11,706 bases of DNA from an uncultured bacterium. GTDB taxonomy: Bacteria > Cyanobacteriota > Vampirovibrionia > Gastranaerophilales > Gastranaerophilaceae. The first letter of the stretch is position 1, and every line of letters starts with the position of its first letter. Location: assembly GCA_902464375.1 (NCBI GenBank), contig CABQIM010000055.1, forward strand, positions 1-11,706. The letters are read 5' to 3'. A program made the translations under genes and the position numbers. Of this stretch, positions 1 to 5,577 are shown one piece after another. Under the pieces are notes generated by a model. It had not been told where the DNA came from. It saw only the letters and a list, made by a program, of their open reading frames with translations, and did no database searches.

Positions 1-2
1 GT

Positions 3-824
3 ATTCATCTGATACCGTTTTTGTTTTTTGTATTTTTGATAATAGAAATTCTGGAATTTTATTATGCTGACAAAATCAATTCAACATTAAAAAAGACAGG
101 TAAAGGTAGTGTGCTAATTGGGGCGCTTGCAGCAATATTCCCTCAATGTGGATTTTCTGTTATGGCAAGCAGCCTTTATGTTGATAGAATCATTACTCGT
201 GGAACATTGATAGCAGTGTATTTGTCAACTTCTGATGAAACAATTCCAATTTTACTTGCAACACCTTCCAAAGCTTATTTAATAATACCTATTGTCGGAC
301 TAAAACTTTTGATTGGTATCGTAATGGGATATTTTATAGATTTTGCACTTCCTCAAAAAGCTCAACCGGCACAAAGTTCAGAACAAAATTTTAACGACCG
401 TATTGAAGAAGGTTGCTGTAAACACGATTTGGAACACGGAAGCAAGCGCGAAATAATAATTCATCCAATTTTACACACAATAAATATTTGGGGATTTATT
501 TTAGCAATAACTCTTGTATTGAATTACTCTTTGACAAACATAACGATAACTGATTTTATAAGCGGTGGTAAACTTTTGCAGCCAATATTTGCAGCATTTA
601 TAGGCTTAATTCCTAATTGTGCAATATCAATCGGGCTTACAATGATGTTAATCAAAGGTACAATCACTTTTGGTGCTGTAATTAGCGGGTTGTTAGCTAA
701 TGCAGGTTTGGGACTTCTTGTATTACTTAAAAATAATGATTTTAAAGATACTTTAAAAATAATTTTTATACTTTTGTTAATAAGCATTGTATCCGGTTTG
801 GCTATTAATTTGATGTTGGGATAA
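3..824 (+). CDS. Putative 10TM heavy-metal exporter (ArsP_2-like), 5' partial
   Basis: This is the C-terminal part of an inner-membrane permease. The frame is open to the left edge, and the residues before the TTG at 21 (IHLIPF) fit an ongoing membrane helix, so the true start lies outside the window. Two related motif blocks mark the family. Near residues 34-80, counting from the TTG, is GALAAIFPQCGFSV followed by an STSDETIPILL stretch. Near 191-235 is AAFIGLIPNCAISIGLTMM followed by LLANAGLGLLVLL. This internal repeat, with PQCG/PNCA in matching places, is what I know from PF11449, annotated as putative 10TM heavy-metal exporter, arsenic efflux protein or putative manganese transporter. 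The polar loop between the halves (residues ~112-150) has Cys-Cys and several His (GCCKHDLEHG), a plausible metal-binding patch. Family membership is fairly secure; the transported ion is not. Confidence 0.75.
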   Translation: MHLIPFLFFVFLIIEILEFYYADKINSTLKKTGKGSVLIGALAAIFPQCGFSVMASSLYVDRIITRGTLIAVYLSTSDETIPILLATPSKAYLIIPIVGLKLLIGIVMGYFIDFALPQKAQPAQSSEQNFNDRIEEGCCKHDLEHGSKREIIIHPILHTINIWGFILAITLVLNYSLTNITITDFISGGKLLQPIFAAFIGLIPNCAISIGLTMMLIKGTITFGAVISGLLANAGLGLLVLLKNNDFKDTLKIIFILLLISIVSGLAINLMLG

Positions 825-921
825 AATCTAAAACCGCTTGCGAATGCGCGTGAGGTTTGATGAGTTGAAAGTTGAAAGTGGAAAGTTGTTTTAAAGCGCT
901 TAGTAGTTGCAACTATTAGAA

Positions 922-1018
922 TGCCGTCATTACGAGGAACGTTAGTGACGAAGTAATCCAGTTTGATAATAATTTATAGATTGTCACGAAAATCATAGAT
1001 TTTCTCGCAATGACGGCA
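922..1018. repeat. Nested REP-like inverted repeat (CGTCATTRCGAG type)
   Basis: Arm 922-936 (TGCCGTCATTACGAG) pairs with 1004-1018 (CTCGCAATGACGGCA) at 14 of 15 positions. A second inner pair, CCAGTTT (958-964) and AAACTGG (1018-1024), overlaps it. The motif CGTCATTGCGAG…GAAGCAATCCAG is a dispersed intergenic palindrome that I recall from several unrelated bacterial genomes; this is a diverged copy. Part of it (ACGTTAGTGAC, 939-949) also occurs at 10753-10763 in this window. Confidence 0.65.
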
Positions 1019-1043
1019 AACTGGTAAGTGAAAAGTAGCCATG

Positions 1044-1071
1044 TAGGTCAGCTTTACTAAGCTGACAAAAT
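1044..1071. repeat. Short dispersed palindrome (TAGGTCAG…CTGACAAAA), copy 1
   Basis: An 8-bp perfect stem, GTCAGCTT (1047-1054) and AAGCTGAC (1059-1066), closes a 4-nt loop TACT. It is flanked by TAG on the left and AAAAT on the right. The same frame, TAGGTCAG-stem-CTGACAAAA, occurs at 8439-8463 with a different but compensated stem. This suggests a small repeat family that keeps its structure. Confidence 0.55.
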
Positions 1072-1202
1072 CTTTAACCTTTTAAAGCAACTTTTTACTT
1101 TCAACTTTCAATTTTCCACTCACCTACATACTCCCCAACTGGACTCTCTTTTTCGGCAATGTTTTAATCTCTGAAAAATTCCATAATTTAGAAGTTAGTT
1201 TT

Positions 1203-1218
1203 CTTGAGGTAACTCAGG
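1203..1218 (+). other. GNRA-type hairpin in the region upstream of the SLH gene
   Basis: CTTGAG-GTAA-CTCAGG forms a six-base-pair stem (one G·U pair) closed by GTAA, a GNRA tetraloop in RNA. It lies 118 nt before the ATG of the SLH protein. A decamer, AATTTAGAAG, occurs on both sides of it (1185-1194 and 1238-1247), and GGGG at 1221-1224 could pair with CCCC at 1258-1261. GNRA loops are common in structured leaders, but I could not match this to any riboswitch consensus I know. Whether it is transcribed depends on the unmapped promoter: a weak -10 (CATAAT, 1182-1187) would include it, whereas TTGAAT (1287-1292) with TACTCT (1309-1314) would exclude it. Confidence 0.35.
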
Positions 1219-1336
1219 AAGGGGTAAATGCTAATTGAATTTAGAAGCCATAGAATTCCCCAAAAACAAATAACGGACTTAGGCTTTTGAATCAATAGAC
1301 CAAACATCTACTCTACCTATCAAAAAGGAGGTTAAA

Positions 1337-3286
1337 ATGACGATTAGAAAACTTACTGTGGCAGCTGCAATTGCCGTTGGAATAGCAACATGTTCATTTA
1401 ATACGGTAATGGCAGCGTGCCCATGTGACGAGCGTCCTGTTGTTACTCAGGGAGCTTGTCCTATTGAAGAAATTCCGGAAGTTACAGGTGCAGCCTGCCC
1501 TTGTGAGGCAATGCCACAACCTGACTGCGGTTGTGGAGCAGCTCCTCAATGTGAACCGGATCCAATTCCTTCATGCGCATTGTGCCCTGGCGTAAAAGAT
1601 TTGTCACGAGAAGATATGAAACAAGTTTATTCATATCCTAACGCTGTTTACGGGTACAACAATTTTGTAGGTACTGAAAAAGACTCTATCTACACAGCAG
1701 AAGGTTTCTCTGTTAATAGAGAAATCAACAAACTTACTGCAGGAACAATGGGTACAACAGTTGCTACTGACGGTTCTGTTACCGGTGCAGCTTCAAACAT
1801 TCCTTGTTTGAATGATTTGGCAAGACATAACGGAACACCAATTATCAGAGATGAAGCAAAAATGGACGGAAACGGCTGCCCAATTCAAATGGGTACAGCA
1901 AACTCTATGCAAGCAATCAAAAAGACATTAGTCCCTTTTGATTTGTCACCATTTAACAACATGACAGGTGCTGCAGCAGGCTTGCAAATGTTCCCTGATG
2001 TACCGGATGGGTACTGGGCTTCCTGCGAAATCGATAAACTTGCTACTAATGATATCGTAGTAGGTTATCCGGACAGATTGTTCAAGCCTTCACGCAACAT
2101 TACACGTGCTGAATTTGCAACTATGTTGGTTAAAGGTTTAGACAAAGATATGTACAATTGTGCACCGGAAAAATTATTCTCAGATGTTCCGACAAACCAT
2201 TGGGCAAACTCTGCAATTACAGCAGCAGTGCACCAAGATTTGTTAAAAGGATATCCTAATGGCAAATTTGAACCGGCTCACAACGTAACACGTGCCGAAG
2301 CTCTTTGTGCTTTATCTAAGGGAGTTAAATGTCCGACAATGGATAAATGCAAAGCACAAGAAATCTTATCTAAATATTGTGACGGTAATACAGTTCCGGA
2401 ATGGGCTCAAATACCTATAGCAATTGCCTTGGATAAGGGAGCTTTAAACAATTCTCCAAATCCTAATACAATTGCGCCATTCAAAGATGCTTCTCGTGCT
2501 GATATAGCAGCAATGTTACAAAATATTCGTGTTGCAGCCGGTATCGATAAGAACCCTGTTACTGCAAACAATGATTGCCCAATTTGTCCTGTTGATAAAA
2601 AAGCATTCGTTGAAAACGAAGAAATCGTTAAAATTCCAACATTACAGTTAGAATTTAAGGATCAAGTAACAGCTAAATCTTCTCACGTAGGTCAAAGATT
2701 TGCGGCTAAAACATTAGAAGATGTTACAATCAATGGTCAATTATATCCTTGCGGTTCTAAAGTATATGGTAAGGTCGTAGAAGTAATCAGACCTTCCGGT
2801 TGTCAAAAGGGTGCTTTAAAACTTGCGTTTACAGAAATTGAACATTGCGGTCAAAAAGCTACATTACCTAGACAGATACTTAATGCAGAAATTAACAAAT
2901 CTAATACTCCAAATATCGTATCAAGAATTGTTACAGCTCCACTTACTTGGGGTGGTCAAATGTTAGGTATTGTAGGTAGAACTACAGGCGGTATGCTATC
3001 TAACTTAGGTAATGCTTTAGAAGACGTTGCTTCTGGTACTGGTATTGCTATAGGTGAAGCTTTTCAAGGTCAATTTATGGCTGCCGGCAGAAGCCTGGGT
3101 GACGTAGCTAAAGATACTGTTAAGGCTCCAATTGACTTAACAAGAACAGCAATCTCAGGTACAGTAGGTTTAGCACAAGCAACAGGCGACGAAGTTGGCT
3201 ACTTGGTTGATGCTAAAGGTTACAAAATCTCATCTATTAACCCGAAAGAACATGTTACAATCGCATTTGGTTGCAGCGGCGAATAG
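1337..3286 (+). CDS. Exported Cys-rich protein with three SLH repeats
   Basis: A 649-aa secreted cell-surface protein. The ATG follows a strong AAGGAGG site (1325-1331) with 5-nt spacing. Residues 1-27 form a signal peptide: a charged start, a hydrophobic core and cleavage near VMA-AC. MAAC is also a weak lipobox, so lipidation is possible. Residues 28-83 hold ten cysteines in CPC/CGC/CALC motifs among prolines. Three SLH repeats follow, at about 219-269 (FPDVPDGYWA…ITRAEFATML), 281-330 (FSDVPTNHWA…VTRAEALCAL) and a weaker one at 346-402. SLH repeats bind pyruvylated cell-wall polymers or anchor the outer membrane to the wall. Residues 430-515 look like a small β-domain (GSKVYGKVVEV…KGALKLAF). 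Residues 530-625 are Gly/Ala-rich and possibly membrane-active. The mature protein has about 24 cysteines, which is high for an SLH protein. The function is unknown; surface or periplasmic structure is inferred. Confidence 0.85.
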   Translation: MTIRKLTVAAAIAVGIATCSFNTVMAACPCDERPVVTQGACPIEEIPEVTGAACPCEAMPQPDCGCGAAPQCEPDPIPSCALCPGVKDLSREDMKQVYSYPNAVYGYNNFVGTEKDSIYTAEGFSVNREINKLTAGTMGTTVATDGSVTGAASNIPCLNDLARHNGTPIIRDEAKMDGNGCPIQMGTANSMQAIKKTLVPFDLSPFNNMTGAAAGLQMFPDVPDGYWASCEIDKLATNDIVVGYPDRLFKPSRNITRAEFATMLVKGLDKDMYNCAPEKLFSDVPTNHWANSAITAAVHQDLLKGYPNGKFEPAHNVTRAEALCALSKGVKCPTMDKCKAQEILSKYCDGNTVPEWAQIPIAIALDKGALNNSPNPNTIAPFKDASRADIAAMLQNIRVAAGIDKNPVTANNDCPICPVDKKAFVENEEIVKIPTLQLEFKDQVTAKSSHVGQRFAAKTLEDVTINGQLYPCGSKVYGKVVEVIRPSGCQKGALKLAFTEIEHCGQKATLPRQILNAEINKSNTPNIVSRIVTAPLTWGGQMLGIVGRTTGGMLSNLGNALEDVASGTGIAIGEAFQGQFMAAGRSLGDVAKDTVKAPIDLTRTAISGTVGLAQATGDEVGYLVDAKGYKISSINPKEHVTIAFGCSGE

Positions 3287-3314
3287 TAAGTTAGTCGTTC
3301 GCTCATACGGGGGG

Positions 3315-3349
3315 AAAGAAGTCGTAGGATATACGGCTTCTTTCTTTTT
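3315..3349 (+). terminator. Rho-independent terminator of the SLH gene
   Basis: AAAGAAGTCGTA (3315-3326) pairs with TACGGCTTCTTT (3332-3343), all twelve positions including one G·T pair, around a 5-nt loop. CTTTTTA follows. It lies 29 nt past the stop codon of the SLH gene. Confidence 0.85.
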
Positions 3350-3439
3350 ATAATTGTAAATAATTAATGCCTATTTCTTATAAAATATTCAATCATCACT
3401 TGCCCTAAACACTTGAATTTTATTCTATAAATAGAAAGA

Positions 3440-3479
3440 TACCGAGACAGATTTATTCTGTGCTCGGTATGAATTTTTT
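3440..3479 (+). terminator. Second terminator-like hairpin
   Basis: TACCGAG (3440-3446) pairs with CTCGGTA (3463-3469). The stem extends through ACAG/CTGT past one bulged G, with loop ATTTATT, and is followed by a T6 run at 3474-3479. The orientation fits plus-strand transcripts. It is either a backup for the SLH gene terminator or the end of a small RNA from the 3350-3440 stretch, where I find no ORF and no convincing promoter. Confidence 0.6.
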
Positions 3480-3537
3480 AACCCCTTTTTAGACAATATG
3501 GTGTATTTGTATATCGTTAATAATCAACTTTTTTATT

Positions 3538-3582
3538 AAACCAAAAAGGGTTTCGGATAATATCCGAAACCCTTTTTGGTTT
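3538..3582 (-). terminator. Perfect 22-bp palindrome, terminator of tRNA-Pro
   Basis: Two 22-base arms (3538-3559 and 3561-3582) are perfectly complementary around a single central base. The core GGGTTTCGGAT is bordered by runs of five A and five T, so a T-tract follows the GC-rich stem in either direction. It begins four bases beyond the encoded CCA end of the minus-strand tRNA, so it most likely terminates that transcript. It could also stop plus-strand read-through. Confidence 0.8.
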
Positions 3583-3585
3583 AAA

Positions 3586-3662
3586 TGGTCGGGATGACAC
3601 GATTCGAACGTGCGACCCCCTCGTCCCAAGCGAGGTGCGCTACCAAACTGCGCCACATCCCG
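3586..3662 (-). tRNA. tRNA-Pro (anticodon TGG), CCA encoded
   Basis: A complete cloverleaf reads on the minus strand. The acceptor stem is CGGGATG/CATCCCG, the D-stem GCGC/GCGC with AGTTTGGTA loop, the anticodon stem CCTCG/CGAGG with loop CTTGGGA (anticodon TGG), and the T-arm carries TTCGAAT. Discriminator A is followed by a genome-encoded CCA (3586-3588). TGG reads CCA and, by wobble, other proline codons. The leader immediately upstream is unusual (see 3663-3776). A plus-strand ORF across this gene is a translation artefact of the tRNA. Confidence 0.97.
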
Positions 3663-3754
3663 ATATATTCAGTTTTCATTTTTGGTTTGTTAGCGCACCT
3701 CCGGTGCTACCTCTCAGAAAACGTGACATTTAGTCACCTTTTCTTCGGCAGAGT
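3663..3754 (-). other. Structured leader of tRNA-Pro with an antisense segment
   Basis: Between the tRNA and a duplicated piece of its 5' end lie three structural signals. Positions 3685-3701 match the minus-strand tRNA segment at 3632-3648 in inverted orientation at 16 of 17 bases. In the tRNA precursor, this leader could therefore pair with the D-arm and the 5' strand of the anticodon stem. GCACC-TCC-GGTGC (3695-3707) is a small hairpin overlapping that segment. Positions 3716-3727 and 3733-3744 form a 12-position stem with one C-C mismatch and loop ATTTA. I recognise no known RNA family here. It may be a rearranged relic of a tRNA duplication or an element acting on tRNA folding or processing. 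Confidence 0.5.
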
Positions 3755-3776
3755 CAAACTGCGCCACATCCCGATA
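3755..3776 (-). pseudogene. Duplicated 5' end of tRNA-Pro (fragment)
   Basis: These 22 bases are identical to 3644-3665, exactly 111 bp away. They cover the first 19 nt of the tRNA (acceptor 5' strand, GCGC of the D-stem, start of the D-loop) plus 3 nt upstream of it. The match stops inside the D-loop and no 3' half follows, so it cannot make a tRNA. It lies in the same orientation as the intact gene and between the gene and its predicted promoter. Confidence 0.75.
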
Positions 3777-3808
3777 CATATTAAAATGTCAATCGCTAAT
3801 GCATGACA

Positions 3809-3837
3809 ATCTTACTTTAAACAAAATTAGAAATCAA
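3809..3837 (-). promoter_or_regulatory. Predicted promoter of tRNA-Pro
   Basis: On the minus strand, TTGATT (3837-3832) and TAAGAT (3814-3809) are separated by 17 bp. Transcription would begin near 3802 and run through the duplicated tRNA fragment and leader into the intact tRNA. A TTGACA (3792-3787) also occurs closer in, but no acceptable -10 sits at the right distance. Confidence 0.4.
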
Positions 3838-3864
3838 GTGTTTATTTACATTTTTTTGTAATTA

Positions 3865-3893
3865 TTGCCCGCAACTTTCATTTTGTGTATAAT
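3865..3893 (+). promoter_or_regulatory. Promoter of the acetolactate-synthase-like gene
   Basis: TTGCCC (3865-3870) and a perfect TATAAT (3888-3893) are separated by 17 bp. The expected transcription start, 3900-3902, is at or within three bases of the ATG at 3903, so the mRNA would be leaderless or nearly so. The promoter is divergent from that of tRNA-Pro, with about 28 bp between the two -35 boxes. Confidence 0.65.
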
Positions 3894-3902
3894 TACCATG
3901 CA

Positions 3903-5522
3903 ATGACACATTCAGTTCAGACAAAAACATCAGCATCCATTTTGGTACAAACTCTTTTGGAGATGGGCGTAGACAGTGTATTTGGCTACCCTGGTGCTTC
4001 TGTGTTAAGTATTTATAATGAACTGGCTAACACTCCACAAATTCGTCATTATCTTGCAAGGCATGAACAAGCAGCAATTCATGCGGCAGAAGGTTATGCA
4101 AGAACCAGTGGACAAGTCGGAGTTGTGCTCGTAACGTCCGGTCCTGGGTTTACAAACACTTTGACCGGTATTGCTAACGCGTATGCAGATTCTACGCCGC
4201 TTGTTGTTTTAGCAGGTGACGTTTCCGGCGTAAATAAACATGGCAAGATTTTTCAAAAAGTTGACATTACAGCACTTTCTAAGTCTATTGCAAAAAATGT
4301 TTTTGAAGTGACAAAAAAAGATGATATTGCACAGGTTTTAAAGGAAGCTTTTCAGGAAGCGTCAACCGGAGTTAAAGGCCCTGTTGTAATTGGGCTTCCA
4401 AGAAATATTCTTGAAAATGAATATAAGCCGCAAATATTGGAAGCGAGTATTCAAAAAAATGATTGTCACATTGATTATTTAAACGAAATCAAAGAAATTA
4501 GCGCTTTATTAAATAATGCGCAGCGTCCGCTTATTCTTGTCGGTGGAGGGTGTATAGATTCTGCTTCTGAAGTCGAAAAACTTGCTTCAATTTTACAAAT
4601 TCCCGTGATATCAACTCTTATGGGAATTGGAATTTATCCATCGGAAAACAATTTATATTTGGGAATGATAGGTTTGAATGGTGTTGAAGTTGCAAACGAA
4701 GCCTTGAGTCAATGCGATTTATTAATCGCGCTAGGAGTTGCTTTTTCGGACAGGACAACTTGTAAGAAAAATGATTTTGCGAAAAACTGCAAGGTTGTTT
4801 CCATAAATTTGGGAGATAAGCATTCAAAATTCCAACTGGAAATCACTGCGGATGTTAAAGAGTTTTTAGCTCAATGTATTGAAAAGCAAGATTTATTTGC
4901 TCCTCAAGAAAAATGGAGAATGGAAGCGGATTTTCTTAAGTGCGAAGATGAAGAATTTTTAATGCCGGAAGAAAATTACACTCGTTTGCATTCATCGTAT
5001 GTACTGGAAACACTTTCAGAATTCACAAGATACTACGAACCTATTGTAGTAACTGATGTGGGGCAGCATCAAATGTTAACGGCGCAGTTTTTCCATTTTA
5101 ATAAGCCAAGAAAATTTATAACATCAGGCGGACTGGGAACTATGGGTTTTGGGCTTCCGGCTGCAATAGGTGCGCATATTGCAAACTCAAATACGCTTGT
5201 TCTTAATATAACAGGAGATGGTTCTTTTCAGATGAATTTGCAAGAACTTGCAACTTGTCGAGAACATCATATTCCGGTAAAGATTATTATTATGAATAAC
5301 GGTTACTTGGGAATGGTTCGTCAAATGCAAGAAAAGCTTTACAATCATAGATATCAGGTAGAAATGACAAATCCTGATTTTACAAAGATTGCAGAAGCGT
5401 ACGATTTATTTGCAATAAGAGTTAATACCAAGGAAGAGTTAATTCCGGCTTTAGAAAAAGCAATTAAGCACGATGGAACTGCAATTGTTGATATTGCGAT
5501 TGATTCTTTTGAAAATATTTAA
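3903..5522 (+). CDS. ilvB: Acetolactate synthase large-subunit-like ThDP enzyme
   Basis: A cytosolic ThDP/FAD enzyme (539 aa) expected to condense two pyruvates, or pyruvate and 2-ketobutyrate, in branched-chain amino-acid synthesis. The N-terminal domain has FGYPGASVL and RHEQAAIHAAEGYAR, with the catalytic Glu at 55. The middle FAD-binding domain (~175-345) has RPLILVGGG and ALGVAFSDRTT. The C-terminal domain has the ThDP motif GDGSF (438-442) with NN at 465-466. I chose ATG 3903; the in-frame GTG at 3885 lies before the -10 box. There is no Shine-Dalgarno. Oddities: the usual Trp of MVRQWQ is Met475; the protein ends at DSFENI, lacking the usual ~20-30-residue tail containing a MVPPG-like motif; the FAD-site GARFDDR is GVAFSDR; and no ilvN follows. 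The family is certain. Valine/isoleucine synthesis is the best guess, but a diverged specificity is possible. It is probably co-transcribed with lipA, 55 bp downstream. Confidence 0.85.
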   Translation: MTHSVQTKTSASILVQTLLEMGVDSVFGYPGASVLSIYNELANTPQIRHYLARHEQAAIHAAEGYARTSGQVGVVLVTSGPGFTNTLTGIANAYADSTPLVVLAGDVSGVNKHGKIFQKVDITALSKSIAKNVFEVTKKDDIAQVLKEAFQEASTGVKGPVVIGLPRNILENEYKPQILEASIQKNDCHIDYLNEIKEISALLNNAQRPLILVGGGCIDSASEVEKLASILQIPVISTLMGIGIYPSENNLYLGMIGLNGVEVANEALSQCDLLIALGVAFSDRTTCKKNDFAKNCKVVSINLGDKHSKFQLEITADVKEFLAQCIEKQDLFAPQEKWRMEADFLKCEDEEFLMPEENYTRLHSSYVLETLSEFTRYYEPIVVTDVGQHQMLTAQFFHFNKPRKFITSGGLGTMGFGLPAAIGAHIANSNTLVLNITGDGSFQMNLQELATCREHHIPVKIIIMNNGYLGMVRQMQEKLYNHRYQVEMTNPDFTKIAEAYDLFAIRVNTKEELIPALEKAIKHDGTAIVDIAIDSFENI

Positions 5523-5577
5523 TACACAATGGACACGTTGAGGTGTAAAACGTAAGGGGTAAAAGTGGGGGTAAAAA

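Larger units (their letters stand above)
864..1112. repeat. MITE-like element with 32-bp imperfect terminal inverted repeats
   Basis: Positions 864-895 and 1081-1112 are inverted copies of each other, matching at 28 of 32 bases (core GTTGAAAGTTGAAAG on the left). They enclose about 185 bp with no ORF. Nested inside are a small palindrome (904-915), a larger inverted repeat (922-1018) and a hairpin (1044-1071). No transposase is present, so this looks like a non-autonomous miniature element or a stack of REP-like palindromes. The left arm recurs in direct orientation near 10614. The whole 825-1336 gap has no credible coding ORF. Just after the exporter stop (832-857) there is only a weak hairpin without a T-tract, so the exporter's terminator is unclear. 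Confidence 0.6.

Noticed and set aside
524..787. Minus-strand ORF inside the metal exporter
   Set aside because: It is a shadow of the membrane protein frame with no ribosome-binding site or recognisable domain.
864..1112. CRISPR array
   Set aside because: The repeats are inverted, not regularly spaced direct repeats, and no cas gene is present.
1190..1336. Known riboswitch (c-di-GMP, TPP, cobalamin, THF, Mn) upstream of the SLH gene
   Set aside because: The conserved core motifs that I know for these classes are not present; only generic hairpins are seen.
3644..3776. Integrase attachment sites (attL/attR) made by the 22-bp tRNA repeat
   Set aside because: The repeats are only 111 bp apart with no integrase or cargo, and the copy is of the tRNA 5' end rather than the 3' end usually used.
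3585..3806. A 73-codon plus-strand ORF (MVGMTRFERATPSSQARC…)
   Set aside because: It is the reverse translation of the tRNA-Pro gene and its duplicated 5' fragment; the repeated LRHIPI peptide comes from the DNA duplication. It is a well-known type of false ORF.
3885..3902. In-frame GTG start for the acetolactate-synthase-like gene, giving MYNYHA…
   Set aside because: The GTG lies before the TATAAT box, so it would not be in the transcript, and it has no ribosome-binding site.
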